Source: Prevotellaceae bacterium
GTDB lineage: Bacteria; Bacteroidota; Bacteroidia; Bacteroidales; Paludibacteraceae
Direction of reading: 5' to 3'
Assembly (NCBI GenBank): GCA_020636675.1
Contig: JACJXK010000002.1
Span: 1-64,000, forward strand
DNA: 64,000 nt
Shown piece by piece: positions 24,967-34,557 of the stretch. The notes beneath the pieces were generated by a model, which was given only the letters and a program-made list of their open reading frames with translations, searched no databases and had not been told where the DNA came from. Position 1 is the first letter of the stretch. Each line of letters begins with the position of its first letter. A program made the position numbers and the translations under genes.

Positions 24967-26225
24967 TGCGTAGGTTTTGGGCTTTACTATATAAAGATAT
25001 TCTCTTGCTGATCCGCGATTTGGCAGGATTGGCCATGATGTTTCTAATGCCTTTGGCCTTGGTTGTCCTGATGACCTATCTGCAAGATAGCACGTTCAAC
25101 TCCATCACAGAGCATAAGATTCCGCTGCTGTTGCTGGACGAGGATAGGGATTCGTTGGGCATCTCCATCGGACAGAGTGTTGAGGCTTCCCATATCTTTA
25201 GTGTTGACACCATGCTGAAAGAGGAACCTTTGACCGCCTTGTCGTTGGAGAGGGAGGTGGCGAAGGGCCATTATCAGATAGGTATCTTTATCCCTCGAAA
25301 CACGACAGAGAAAATCCGTCTGGGCATCCGGAAAAGCGTGCTTGGTACATTCGGGTCGGATACGGATACGGTGCCGATACGGATGGATAGCATCTCTATT
25401 TTTGTGGATCCTACGACGAAAAACTCATTTAAGGCGACTATCATAAGTTCTATCCGGGAATATGCGGCGCGCTTGCAGGCGGATTTCGTGCTGCGTGAGG
25501 TGTCTGTGGAGGTGAACAGGATAGTTCCTGTTCCGATAGGAAAGATAGAGATGCCTAAGGAATTGGTCGGCATAAAGGAACGATATGCCAGATTGGACGA
25601 AGGAAGGCTGATGCCCAACTCCGTACAGCACAATGTGTCTGCATGGAGCATGTTTGCCGTGTTTTTCATCGTCATATCGCTCTCCGGAAATATCATAAAG
25701 GAACGCGACGACGGCAGCTTTACCCGCCTGATGACGATGCCTTGTCCCTATTGGCTTTACTTGCAGGCAAAGATGGTCGCCTATCTTATGGTGTGCCTTT
25801 CTCAGTTGTTCCTGATGTTCCTGATGGGAGTCTATGTGCTGCCGTTGTTGGGGTTGCCGGCTTTGGAGATGGGTCATAGTGTGGCCGCCCTTGTCCTGAT
25901 GTCGTTTTCGGCCTCGTTGGCTGCCATCGGTTACGGAATAGCCATCGGTAAGATGGCCACAAGCAACCAGCAGGCAGCGGTCTTTGGCTCTATCTCGGTA
26001 GTGATTATGGCTGCCGTTGGCGGTGTCTGGATCCCGGTTTTCGTGATGCCGGAAATCATGCAGACAATCAGCCGGGTATCTCCTCTCAATTGGGGAGTGT
26101 CCGGATTTTACGATATCTTTGTCCGTGACGGAGACTGGCATTCTGTATTGCCTGAATGTGCGGCATTGCTCTCTTTTGCTGTTTTGTGTGTCACAACAGC
26201 CATTGTTTATGACAGACGTAGATGA
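24966..26225 (+). CDS. ABC-2 type permease
   Basis: 419 residues. One N-terminal membrane helix (about 17-37, LAGLAMMFLMPLALVVLMTYL) is followed by a large extracytoplasmic domain (about 40-215) and then five or six helices (about 220-415), the layout of ABC-2 permeases of the YhbC/YhhJ kind. The IIKERDDGSFTRLMTMP sequence is the typical coupling region. A single permease gene with one ATPase suggests a homodimeric exporter. It lies between the BtrH-like/ATPase genes and the second ACP-KS-KS-like triplet. Confidence 0.88.
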   Translation: MRRFWALLYKDILLLIRDLAGLAMMFLMPLALVVLMTYLQDSTFNSITEHKIPLLLLDEDRDSLGISIGQSVEASHIFSVDTMLKEEPLTALSLEREVAKGHYQIGIFIPRNTTEKIRLGIRKSVLGTFGSDTDTVPIRMDSISIFVDPTTKNSFKATIISSIREYAARLQADFVLREVSVEVNRIVPVPIGKIEMPKELVGIKERYARLDEGRLMPNSVQHNVSAWSMFAVFFIVISLSGNIIKERDDGSFTRLMTMPCPYWLYLQAKMVAYLMVCLSQLFLMFLMGVYVLPLLGLPALEMGHSVAALVLMSFSASLAAIGYGIAIGKMATSNQQAAVFGSISVVIMAAVGGVWIPVFVMPEIMQTISRVSPLNWGVSGFYDIFVRDGDWHSVLPECAALLSFAVLCVTTAIVYDRRR

Positions 26226-26285
26226 ATTGATTTGGACGCGAGGCGTCTTTTCGGAAAGAAAAGTTTAACATTATAAATAGAACTT

Positions 26286-26558
26286 ATGTCAAAAGAAGAA
26301 GAATTAATAGAGGAATTAAAGACGCAGATTATAGATGCACTTTCGTTGGAAGATATTACGCCTGCCGACATCGATGCGGATGCTCCGCTTTTTGTCGAAG
26401 GATTGGGCCTTGATTCCATCGATGCCATTGAACTGATGCTTCTTCTCGAACGAAATTATGGTATCCGTATCGAGGATCCTAAGAAACGTAGGGAGGTGCT
26501 GACGTCCGTTCGTACCATGGCTAAACTGATAGAGTCTAAAGGTCAGGTTAAGGAGTAG
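26286..26558 (+). CDS. Acyl carrier protein (second copy)
   Basis: 90 residues with the phosphopantetheine motif GLGLDSIDAIEL (Ser44). Similar to the ACP at 16064, including LxxIxPxDIDxDAPLF ahead of the motif. First gene of the second ACP-KS-KS-like triplet, which ends the cluster. Two separate ACPs suggest that two acyl chains are built on different carriers before DarA joins them, but this is inference. Confidence 0.93.
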   Translation: MSKEEELIEELKTQIIDALSLEDITPADIDADAPLFVEGLGLDSIDAIELMLLLERNYGIRIEDPKKRREVLTSVRTMAKLIESKGQVKE

Positions 26559-26565
26559 TCAATAG

Positions 26566-27753
26566 ATGGCGAGACGGGTTTTTATAACAGGGTTCGGCAT
26601 CATCTCTGCGATAGGAAATGGTGTGGAAGAGACGTTGGCTTCTTTGACGGAGCGGAAAAGCGGGATAGGACAGGTCTCTTTTTTGAAGACATCCCTTTCC
26701 TGTTTTCCTGTTGCTGAGATAAGGACGGATAGTGACGGTCTGGCTAGGTTGGCGGGAATACCATTGTCTCCTGTCCATAGCCGCACATTCCTGCTCGGAC
26801 TAATCGCTGCTCGGGAGGCGGTCCGTATGTCGGGATGCGAGGGGCTGTGCTCCTCGATGGGTATGATTGGGTCTACTACGGTAGCCGGAATAGATCAGAG
26901 TGACCGCTATTATCGAAACCTCTTGTGTGGCGAAGCTACGCATAAGGATAAGATACCTTCGTTCGAATGTGCCGATTCCACCGAGTTAATTGCCGATTTC
27001 TTCGGCATAACTCACCATGTGACGACAATCAGCACAGCTTGTTCCTCCTCAGCCAACGCCATCATGAACGGAGCAAGGATGATAAAGTGTGGCGTGGCTG
27101 ACCGTATGTTGGTGGGTGGCTCGGACTCCTTGTCCCGTTTCTCGATGAACGGATTCAATGCTTTGGAAATCCTTTCTCCGACCGGATGCCGTCCGTTTGA
27201 CAATGATCGCAATGGTATCACTCCGGGCGAGGGCGCCGCTTTCCTTGTGCTGGAGGCGGAGGAGATGGTCGGAAGCAGGACCGTCTATGGAGAGGTGAGC
27301 GGTTACTCCAACTGCAATGAGGCCTTTCACCAAACGGCCTCGTTGCCCGATGGAACGGGGGCTTTCCTCTCTATAAGCAAGGCTCTGCAGTCGGCTTCTA
27401 TCGAAGCGTCTGAGATTGACTATGTCAATGCCCACGGTACGGGAACCAAAGTCAATGACCTTTCTGAAGGTAGGGCTTTGAAGACTGTTTTCGGGAAAGA
27501 GATGCCTTTGTTCAGCTCTACGAAAGGATATACGGGACATCCGTTTGCTGCGGCGGGAGCCATGGAGGCGGTCTTTTCGCTTCTCTCTATCAATCATGGG
27601 TTGGTATTCCCGAATCTGGCGTTTGAAACGAAGATGGAGGAGGTGGATGTTGTGCCTGTCACTCAACTTTGCCGCCGTCCTATCCGTCGTGTGCTTTCCA
27701 ATTCTTTTGGGTTTGGCGGTACTGATACAACATTAATTTTTTCGAAGGTATAG
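26566..27753 (+). CDS. Beta-ketoacyl-ACP synthase, FabF type (second triplet)
   Basis: 395 residues with an intact triad: Cys159 in TISTACSSSANAIMNG, a His in NAHGTGTKVND and a His in KGYTGHPFAAAGAMEA. It begins 7 bases after the ACP. It is paralogous to the KS at 16330, with shared lines such as SxxVAGIDxS/SAGGMDLS and SNSFGFGG near the end, though clearly diverged. Expected to extend one of the acyl chains in the pathway. Confidence 0.92.
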   Translation: MARRVFITGFGIISAIGNGVEETLASLTERKSGIGQVSFLKTSLSCFPVAEIRTDSDGLARLAGIPLSPVHSRTFLLGLIAAREAVRMSGCEGLCSSMGMIGSTTVAGIDQSDRYYRNLLCGEATHKDKIPSFECADSTELIADFFGITHHVTTISTACSSSANAIMNGARMIKCGVADRMLVGGSDSLSRFSMNGFNALEILSPTGCRPFDNDRNGITPGEGAAFLVLEAEEMVGSRTVYGEVSGYSNCNEAFHQTASLPDGTGAFLSISKALQSASIEASEIDYVNAHGTGTKVNDLSEGRALKTVFGKEMPLFSSTKGYTGHPFAAAGAMEAVFSLLSINHGLVFPNLAFETKMEEVDVVPVTQLCRRPIRRVLSNSFGFGGTDTTLIFSKV

Positions 27754-27762
27754 AATCTGACT

Positions 27763-28836
27763 ATGATGCAGGCTTATATAAATTCCATAGGCATAATATC
27801 TCCGCAACTGACTTTTGACGGTTCTTTCCTGTCTGCACCTATTGTGCATGTGGAGAGCCAGTTCCTGATGTGTGAGGAGCCGGTTTATAAGGAGTTCATA
27901 AATCCCGTTCAGTTGAGGCGCATGTCGCGCATTCTGAAAATGGGGTTGGGTGCTTCTAGTATTTGTATGGATGCGCGCTCTGACGTGCGGCCGGATGCCA
28001 TTGTGGTGGGGACGGGCCTTGCCTGTGTCTCTGACTTGGAGAAGTTCCTTCTTTCGATAGACGACAACCAGGAAAAGATGCTTTCTCCCATTCCTTTCAT
28101 AAACTCATCCCATAACACAGTAGGGGCACAGATTGCCATGATGCGTAAGTTGACGGGATATAACATGACCTATTGCCATCGCTCCTTCTCGTTTGAGAGC
28201 GCCTTGCTGGATGCTCTTATGCTAATTGCCGAAGGAGGTGTGAGTAATACGCTTGTGGGCGGAATTGATGAGCATACGGAAGGGTTTTTCAAAATATTCA
28301 ACCTTCTTGATTTCTGGAGAAAGAAGTCTGTTGACAATCTGTCTCTTTTCGAGGGATCTCACCTTGGTACGATTTGTGGCGAGGGTGCCGCTTTTTTCTT
28401 TCTGGAAAAGAATAGGCAAGATGGCACTTTGGCAAAAATCACCGATGTGCAGACCTTCTTGAAAGAGTGTGACGCTTCTGATGTGAAAGGGGAAATGGAT
28501 GCTTTCCTTGGCCGTAACGGACTGACGGAAGTTGACGTGGATATGTTCGTGTTAGGTAGAAACGGCGATAGCTTCGGCGATGGCATATACCTCGACTTGG
28601 AGAGACTTTTGCCGGAATCTTGCGGCATTGCCTATTATAAACATTTGTGCGGCGAATATATGACATCTACTTCGTTCGCATTGTGGTTGGCAGCTCAGAT
28701 GCTGCATACGCAGAAGATGCCTGATGTCATAATTAAAAATCCCGTCTCTGGGCGACAGCTGCGAAGGATCTTGATTTACAATCACCATCGGAGGAAGGAA
28801 CATTCCTTGATTCTGGTGGAGAATGCCGATCTGTAA
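27763..28836 (+). CDS. Ketosynthase-like partner (chain-length-factor type), second copy
   Basis: 357 residues. Layout as in the copy at 17529: DAIVVGTGLACVSDLEKFLLS, FINSSHNTVGAQIAMM, then TYCHRSFSFESALLDAL in place of a nucleophile motif. A Cys is present but two positions before the usual site and in the wrong context, so I treat the protein as non-catalytic. It ends the cluster; a strong bidirectional terminator follows. The start could also be the ATG at 27766. Confidence 0.8.
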   Translation: MMQAYINSIGIISPQLTFDGSFLSAPIVHVESQFLMCEEPVYKEFINPVQLRRMSRILKMGLGASSICMDARSDVRPDAIVVGTGLACVSDLEKFLLSIDDNQEKMLSPIPFINSSHNTVGAQIAMMRKLTGYNMTYCHRSFSFESALLDALMLIAEGGVSNTLVGGIDEHTEGFFKIFNLLDFWRKKSVDNLSLFEGSHLGTICGEGAAFFFLEKNRQDGTLAKITDVQTFLKECDASDVKGEMDAFLGRNGLTEVDVDMFVLGRNGDSFGDGIYLDLERLLPESCGIAYYKHLCGEYMTSTSFALWLAAQMLHTQKMPDVIIKNPVSGRQLRRILIYNHHRRKEHSLILVENADL

Positions 28837-28930
28837 ATGAAAGAATGAAGGAAAATAAGGTGGATATGAACATCTTGTCCTTTTATTGGAAAAAAATCCT
28901 AATGTAATATGATTTGTCGATGAAAAGGAA

Positions 28931-28970
28931 AAAAAGAGGCGGTTCAAATGATTATGAACCGCCTCTTTTT
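28931..28970. terminator. Bidirectional terminator between the cluster and the esterase gene
   Basis: Perfect 16-bp stem AAAAAGAGGCGGTTCA / TGAACCGCCTCTTTTT with an 8-base loop. The A and T runs at both ends let it work for the cluster on the + strand and for the convergent esterase on the - strand. Confidence 0.9.
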
Positions 28971-29023
28971 GTTAAACTAAAATGCAATGTTTGCAGAAGC
29001 CTTAATGGCTCCGAATAACCGTA

Positions 29024-30907
29024 TTACTTGATGATTAACAGTTGGGAAGATCCATATATGTTGCGAAGCGCATACGTGCCGGCTCTGCCTACTAGGTTCT
29101 TCACCGATTCTTGGATGTTGTCTCCCTGCTTGATCGTGATGTCTCCTATCTTTGTTCCTAGAAGCGAATATACCTCGTATGATTTCTCTATCTGGTATAC
29201 GGTTGTCTCTTGTTCCAATCCGGTATGGGAGACGGTTGTCGTTTTGAACTCAATATAGTCGATGTTGCCATTTGCTCCCGTAATCTCTACCTTCAAGATG
29301 TGCTTGCCTTCTGAAATGGAAGGAGTTTTGCCTGTGATAATCTCGTAGGTGTCCCAACTGTTGTTTGCTGTTTGTGGAATGGAGATGGCATCTGAGATGG
29401 CCGTGTCGTCCAGATAAAGTTTGAATCCTGCCGATGTGCTTCCGGAGGCTACGTTTGCCGACCATTGATAGATGTCCGTGTATTTGACGTCTATTGTGAA
29501 TTCTACCCACTCCCCGACGGCGGTGTAGCCGATGGCATATCCGTTTCCTGCTTCAACGATATCCACTCCGTTCTCAAGACGCATGTTCCCGTCTCCTTCG
29601 TTCTTTGCGTCAGAATCGTGGTAGGCGTAGCCGTCATCTCCTTCGTCATAGTTTTCCATTTCCACCTTTCCAGGAATGGCTTGTGCGGTTCCATTATAAG
29701 GACTTTGTGATAATTTGACTGTCACAGAAATCTCCTCAGAATTGTATGTCGAGTCGTTGCTGGCTGTCATGATGGCCTTGAATGAATAAGTACCCAAGTC
29801 GAGATTTTCTACTACATAGGAGAATGGCTCTTCGGTCAAAGTGGCAATGATCGCGTTGTCTTGATAAATATCTATCTTAGTGACGGTAGAACTCTCTACT
29901 GTCGCATTCGCTGTCAGCGTGACTGCAATGCCTGGCTCTATTGATTTCTCTGAAGAGGAGAGTGTAACCCCATTTTTAGGAGCGACAGGATGGCTGCTTC
30001 TTATTCTGTTGAAGAAGGTGATCATTTCGTCGGTGAATTCGCCGTTTACACCATGTCCACCTCCGTTTGGATAGTATTCGCAGTCTACTCCTGCTTTTTT
30101 CAAATTGTTGTAGAACTTTTCGCCCTCACATTGAGGAACAATGTTGTCGCTGGAGCCGTGTACAACCATTACAGGAGCGTCGTCTTTATCTATGAATGTG
30201 TTGGCGCCGAGCAGTGCGTGTTTGTCCGGGCATTGTTGGTCGCTGCAGCCTCCTACCATATCGTTTTCTGGCGACATGTTTATTGGATTTCCGCAGCCTT
30301 TGTCGCGGCAGTCTACTGGTCCTGACCAGTCACATACGGCATCTACCCAACTGCTGAATTTGGTATAATTGCCCAATTCACCCTCAATATCCATGGTCGC
30401 AGATCCTACGGTGTACTCTTTCTTCACGTCTCTTGTTACGCCCATTAGTGACGCTAAGTGACCGCCTGAAGAAAATCCGGAGATGGCGATAAAAGAGTCG
30501 TCTATCTTCAGAGATTCGGCGTTTCCGCGCAAATAGCGCACCACTGCTTTTATGTCGTTAATCTGAGCGGGATAAAGGGCGTCGTTATATGTCCTGTGGT
30601 TGGGGGTTACGAAGATATAACCTGCATCCAAAGCGGCTTTTCCAACGGTGCCTAAATCGGCGGAGCCTTTGGAATTATTGCTGCCCCATGCGCTTCCGTA
30701 GATGTGGATGATGACATTGTGCGTCGACTGGTTGTCGTTGGGGTAATAGATATCCAACTTGTGGCCTATATGGTTATCGCCAACATAGTCGATGTCTGTT
30801 TTCGACGTGTATCCATCCAATCCGCCCCCCGATTGGGTGCCTCCGAACTGGGCAAAACAACCCAAATTCATACATAGTAGAAGAACTACAAAACTAAAGT
30901 GTCTCAT
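29024..30907 (-). CDS. Secreted alpha/beta-hydrolase esterase with Ig-like and CBM6 domains
   Basis: 627 residues. Signal peptide MRHFSFVVLLLCMNLGCFAQ. The catalytic domain (about 30-310) has GFSSGGHL (nucleophile Ser), GSSDNIVPQ (Asp) and GGGHGV (His). The usual oxyanion HGGxW reads YGSAWG, as in CE10-like or BD-FAE-type esterases. Then a bacterial Ig-like domain (about 315-400), a CBM6 domain (about 405-555, VEMENYDEGDDG...GEWVEFTID...GNIDYIEF), and a C-terminal sorting-type tail ending LLIIK. Probably deacylates plant or host polysaccharide outside the cell or on the surface. The C-terminal half is closely related to the gene at 31381. No sugar transporter (SusCD) is nearby. Confidence 0.85.
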   Translation of the reverse strand: MRHFSFVVLLLCMNLGCFAQFGGTQSGGGLDGYTSKTDIDYVGDNHIGHKLDIYYPNDNQSTHNVIIHIYGSAWGSNNSKGSADLGTVGKAALDAGYIFVTPNHRTYNDALYPAQINDIKAVVRYLRGNAESLKIDDSFIAISGFSSGGHLASLMGVTRDVKKEYTVGSATMDIEGELGNYTKFSSWVDAVCDWSGPVDCRDKGCGNPINMSPENDMVGGCSDQQCPDKHALLGANTFIDKDDAPVMVVHGSSDNIVPQCEGEKFYNNLKKAGVDCEYYPNGGGHGVNGEFTDEMITFFNRIRSSHPVAPKNGVTLSSSEKSIEPGIAVTLTANATVESSTVTKIDIYQDNAIIATLTEEPFSYVVENLDLGTYSFKAIMTASNDSTYNSEEISVTVKLSQSPYNGTAQAIPGKVEMENYDEGDDGYAYHDSDAKNEGDGNMRLENGVDIVEAGNGYAIGYTAVGEWVEFTIDVKYTDIYQWSANVASGSTSAGFKLYLDDTAISDAISIPQTANNSWDTYEIITGKTPSISEGKHILKVEITGANGNIDYIEFKTTTVSHTGLEQETTVYQIEKSYEVYSLLGTKIGDITIKQGDNIQESVKNLVGRAGTYALRNIYGSSQLLIIK

Positions 30908-31291
30908 AATAAAAAAATTAAAGTTACCAGAAATGTTTATGGTTTCTCTGTAAAAAAATTAAAAAATATACATTTAACAGTATTAATAGTATTTCAATCA
31001 CACGCATGAAATTCGGAAGTCTACATTTGTTCGTTGTCTGTTCGTTTGTCTATTGTCTTGTTTGACTTGTGCATTATCTCACGATAATAATGGAAACGGA
31101 AACGGAAATGGAAACGGAAACGAAAATGTAATATGAACTTTCAACTTCAGACAATTACAAATTTATAGGCACATTGATAAAAATAGTATGAAAAATCAAT
31201 CAATTTATATTTATTTGATTGGTAGAAAGTTAAATTCAATAATGACTGGATTTTTATGCCGATATTTGTCGGAACAAGATATTTGTATGTA
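30908..31291. other. Intergenic, AT-rich, with a GGAAAC microsatellite
   Basis: No gene is supported. Bases 31091-31127 hold about six imperfect copies of the hexamer GGAAAC. The rest probably includes the promoter of the downstream - strand esterase, but I see no convincing TAnnTTTG/TTG pair on that strand. Confidence 0.5.
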
Positions 31292-31344
31292 AAAAAACGA
31301 ACCGTCAGAGTTAAGTTTCCTCTTGGATTGACGGCTCGTTTTTT
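31292..31344 (-). terminator. Terminator after the PHB-depolymerase-like esterase
   Basis: Stem AAAAAACGAACCGTCA / TGACGGCTCGTTTTTT with one G-U position and a 20-base loop; A and T runs on both sides. It lies about 40 bases past the stop of the - strand gene. Confidence 0.75.
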
Positions 31345-31380
31345 ATTAGAAAATAAAATTATATTTAAGAGATGGTCTTG

Positions 31381-33138
31381 TTATTTGAGAATGAGTAGGC
31401 GAGATCTACCCGCTTCGTCCCTTATCACATAAGTACCTTTTGCTCCTATCTTTTCTTCTGTCCGTTGGACTAGATTGTCGCCACTTTGAAGTTTGATGGT
31501 GCCTAAGTCTTCGCCTAGGAGGGAATAGATGTGGAATGTCCCTTCCTGGAAGGAGATGTATAAGTCTTCTGCCCCGGAGGTATGTGGCGATACTGCCTTG
31601 AACTCCAGATAGTCGATGTTGCCGTAGGCACCTGTGATCTCCAACTTCAGAATGTGTTTTCCTTCGGTGATGGAGAGCTCGTTCCCTTCTATCGTCTTGT
31701 AGGTGTCCCATTTGTTGTCGCCTGTTTTTGGAATAGAGATGTTGTTGGTCACGGGCTCGTTGTCGATGTATAGTTTGAATGCGCCAGATTCCAATCCTGA
31801 TGACACGTTGGCTGTCCATGTGTATTTGTCCGTATATTGCGCGTCGATGGTATATTCCAGCCATTCGCCTACGGCGCAGTGTCCTAGAGCGTATCCCTTT
31901 CCGTTGGGCATCTCTTCGATGTCGACACCGTCGGTCCTGTAGTTGGAGCCTTCGTCCTTCTCGTCAGAGTCGTGGTAGGCAAATCCTTCTTCTCCTTCGT
32001 CATAGTTCTCAACTTCCACTTTGCCGGGAATCTCTTGAGCCACGCCGTTATATGGTTGTTGGGGCGCCTTTACTGTTACTTCTATGGCAGATGAGCTGTA
32101 GGTTTTGCCGTTTCCATCTGTCATTACTGCCTTCATCTCGTAGCTTCCCACTTCGAGGCCTGTCACTTCGTTCTGATAAGGCTCTTCGGTAGATATACCG
32201 ATCAGTTCGCCGTCTTGATAGAATTCTACTTTTACAACAGTTGCCCCTTTCACCGACGTTTTTGCGGTGAGGGTGATGTTGGCAGGAGCCTCGGCCATCT
32301 TTTCGGAGACAGTAATCGAAACGCCCGTTTCGGAGTATTTGCCACAATCTAACGAATATTGTTTCACAAAGTTCCAAATGCCGATGGAGGTGTGGTGGCA
32401 GTTGTCGTTGGCGGGTATGTGACCTCTTCCTTTTACGGTGTATAGCACCACGTCGGCGTCACACTCTCCGTTTTTCCAATAGGTTTTGGTGCAGCAGCCC
32501 GAAGGTTCTTGCGTGACGGTAGGATTGTCGTCGCATCCGTTGCGTTTACGCCATCCTTCCATTGTGTTTTCCGCGCCGTAGTATTGCCCCGCATCGTAGA
32601 TCACAACATCATCGCCTGTTCCATGCGTGTGTACCAGCGGGCATGGCCTTGCGCTCTTGAAACTTGGATTGCTAAGCGTGTATCCTGAAATTGGAGCGAA
32701 TGCCGCAATTTTGTCCGCAATGTTGTTCATGGCGTGGTAGGTGAACATACCTCCCATCGAGAATCCGGATAGGTAGACGCGGTTTTTGTCTATGTTGTAA
32801 GATGTGTACATCTCATCGATGATGGTAAGAATGAAGTCTATGTCTTTCGTCCCACTGATGTCCCATGTGGTACCGTCCGACTGTGGATAGACCACGAGGA
32901 AGTTGGCCGTGTCTGCCACCAGTTCCCATTTGGCTTCGTTTTTCTGATAGTTGATGTCTTGGTTCATTCCGTGCATGGAGATGACGAGCGGACGGTTGTC
33001 TGTCAAGCAATCTGGTGCGTAGACCAAGATGGTTCGTTGAGAGCCTTTTACGTTTATCTGGATCTTCTGGTTGAACTTGGCAGCCATTGTTGCCAGACAG
33101 CATGAGATGGCCAATGCGAGAGTTAAAAGTCTTTTCAT
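31381..33138 (-). CDS. Secreted PHB-depolymerase/feruloyl-esterase-like protein with Ig-like and CBM6 domains
   Basis: 585 residues from ATG 33138 (MKRLLTLALAISCCLATMAA, a signal peptide); the open frame goes on to 33369 but that extension looks non-coding. Catalytic domain about 25-275: VISMHGMNQD (oxyanion), YLSGFSMGGMFTY (Ser), THGTGDDVV (Asp region) and a late GRGHIP (His). This is the LpqC/CE1-type family often annotated as poly(3-hydroxybutyrate) depolymerase but including feruloyl and acetyl-xylan esterases. Ig-like domain about 285-365, CBM6 about 370-520, and sorting-type tail ending LLILK. With the CBM6 domain a polysaccharide ester is the more likely substrate. Confidence 0.83.
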   Translation of the reverse strand: MKRLLTLALAISCCLATMAAKFNQKIQINVKGSQRTILVYAPDCLTDNRPLVISMHGMNQDINYQKNEAKWELVADTANFLVVYPQSDGTTWDISGTKDIDFILTIIDEMYTSYNIDKNRVYLSGFSMGGMFTYHAMNNIADKIAAFAPISGYTLSNPSFKSARPCPLVHTHGTGDDVVIYDAGQYYGAENTMEGWRKRNGCDDNPTVTQEPSGCCTKTYWKNGECDADVVLYTVKGRGHIPANDNCHHTSIGIWNFVKQYSLDCGKYSETGVSITVSEKMAEAPANITLTAKTSVKGATVVKVEFYQDGELIGISTEEPYQNEVTGLEVGSYEMKAVMTDGNGKTYSSSAIEVTVKAPQQPYNGVAQEIPGKVEVENYDEGEEGFAYHDSDEKDEGSNYRTDGVDIEEMPNGKGYALGHCAVGEWLEYTIDAQYTDKYTWTANVSSGLESGAFKLYIDNEPVTNNISIPKTGDNKWDTYKTIEGNELSITEGKHILKLEITGAYGNIDYLEFKAVSPHTSGAEDLYISFQEGTFHIYSLLGEDLGTIKLQSGDNLVQRTEEKIGAKGTYVIRDEAGRSRLLILK

Positions 33139-33713
33139 GTGTTTTTCATGTGTTAGTTTGTGATAAGTAAGTCTATTGTCTACGGAAACGTCTGTGACCC
33201 CATCCCTATGATGGTTTGTGTAATTTGTATTCTCAGAGTCTTTGAGAGGCACAATTCCTGTGTGGATTTGCCCATCTGCTGTTGTCATGCAAAAAGGAGG
33301 AGAAAGGGACTCGTACAAATGGGCGTTTGCCGAAGATTCGATCTCCCCTCCTTTAAACCATATAAACATTTTTAATCATTACAAAGAAGGACATTTCTCC
33401 TGACTTAAAACATAAATATCCATTCATAAAATATAATTATCCGTGCAAATAATAAGAAGTTTCTTCCTCCGTCATAAGATTCTCTTGCCAGCCACAACAG
33501 GGCTCTGTCCGTAGCATCATATCGGCATGGAGTAGAGGCGGGCTGTCTTATGCGGATGCTTTTAATCGGGAATGCCGTAGTCGATATATAGAAGGACGCA
33601 CATCGTATCTTGATGGAATGTTTTTGCCAAAAAAAAGAGCGGTTGAGGAATGTTTTTGAAATATAGATTCCTTATCTTTATCACACTAAATAATAACGAA
33701 CAGAAAAATTGAC
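33139..33713. other. Divergent intergenic region between esterase and cas6
   Basis: 575 bases with no supported gene. It must hold the promoter of the - strand esterase and that of the cas operon. Near cas6 a TTTTTG followed after 14 bases by TATCTTTA (about 33651-33680) partly fits the phylum's promoter pattern. The in-frame upstream extension of the esterase (33139-33369) has no coding character I can recognise. Confidence 0.4.
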
Positions 33714-34490
33714 ATGAGATTTGCATTACGGCTTCACATAAACAAACAGGCATTCGGCAACATGTTGCCAATCAACTACCAGTACGAACAATCCGCAGCG
33801 ATCTATCATATCCTAGCCCGCGCCAACGAGCAATACTCAGCATGGTTGCACGAGAACGGTTATGTGCTGGATTCGGGGAAACGGTTCAAGATGTTCACCT
33901 ATTCTCCTTTTAAAATTGAGAAGCGGCGCGTATTGGGAGAGGCGAAAAGATTATGCGTGCTTTCGGACACGGTGGAATGGCAGATTTCGTTTCTGCCCGA
34001 GAAATCGACGGAAAAGTTTGTGCAAGGGCTGTTTGCCCAGCAGACCTTTGAGATAGGCGACCGGCTGAGCAGGGTGCAGTTTCAGGTGCAGGGCATCGAG
34101 GTGCTGCCATCTCCGGAGTTTGCCGAAGAGATGGAGTTCTCGGCCATGTCGTCGATAAGTCTCAGGCACTTTCGGGAAGATGGCACGATTGAATATCTCT
34201 CGCCTGCAGATTCTCGATCAAGAGAAATTGTGCAGGTCGGGCTATTAAGCAAATATGAAGCGTACCACGGAAAACCTTACGCGGGCGACTTGAACTTTGA
34301 CTTCAATGTCTTGAACGAGCCAAAACGTAAGCTAATAACCATAAAGCAAGGCACACCCGAAGAGACCCGCATAGCAGGCTATCTATGCCAATTCCGCATG
34401 AAAGCCCCGATAGAGCTGATGAAAATAGCTTACGAAAGTGGTGTGGGAAGCGGAAACAGTCAGGGCTTTGGGTGTTTGAGGGTGAGGTGA
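33714..34490 (+). CDS. cas6: Cas6 pre-crRNA endoribonuclease
   Basis: 258 residues, a normal length. It starts MRFALRLHINK and ends with the glycine-rich loop GVGSGNSQGFGCLRVR, the hallmark of Cas6. The first 45 residues include INYQYEQSAAIYHIL, where Cas6 proteins usually keep a catalytic His region. Cas6 cuts the array transcript inside each repeat and would leave the ATTGAAAC 5' handle. First gene of a type I-B operon on the same strand as the array. Confidence 0.95.
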   Translation: MRFALRLHINKQAFGNMLPINYQYEQSAAIYHILARANEQYSAWLHENGYVLDSGKRFKMFTYSPFKIEKRRVLGEAKRLCVLSDTVEWQISFLPEKSTEKFVQGLFAQQTFEIGDRLSRVQFQVQGIEVLPSPEFAEEMEFSAMSSISLRHFREDGTIEYLSPADSRSREIVQVGLLSKYEAYHGKPYAGDLNFDFNVLNEPKRKLITIKQGTPEETRIAGYLCQFRMKAPIELMKIAYESGVGSGNSQGFGCLRVR

Positions 34491-34557
34491 AAAAAATAGG
34501 AATATTGACAAAAACTGTCAAAGTAATGAATTTTATTTGCAGATAATATTTAATGAT

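Noticed and set aside
33139..33369. N-terminal extension of the PHB-depolymerase-like esterase
   Set aside because: The signal peptide starts at 33138; the extension has no recognisable protein character.
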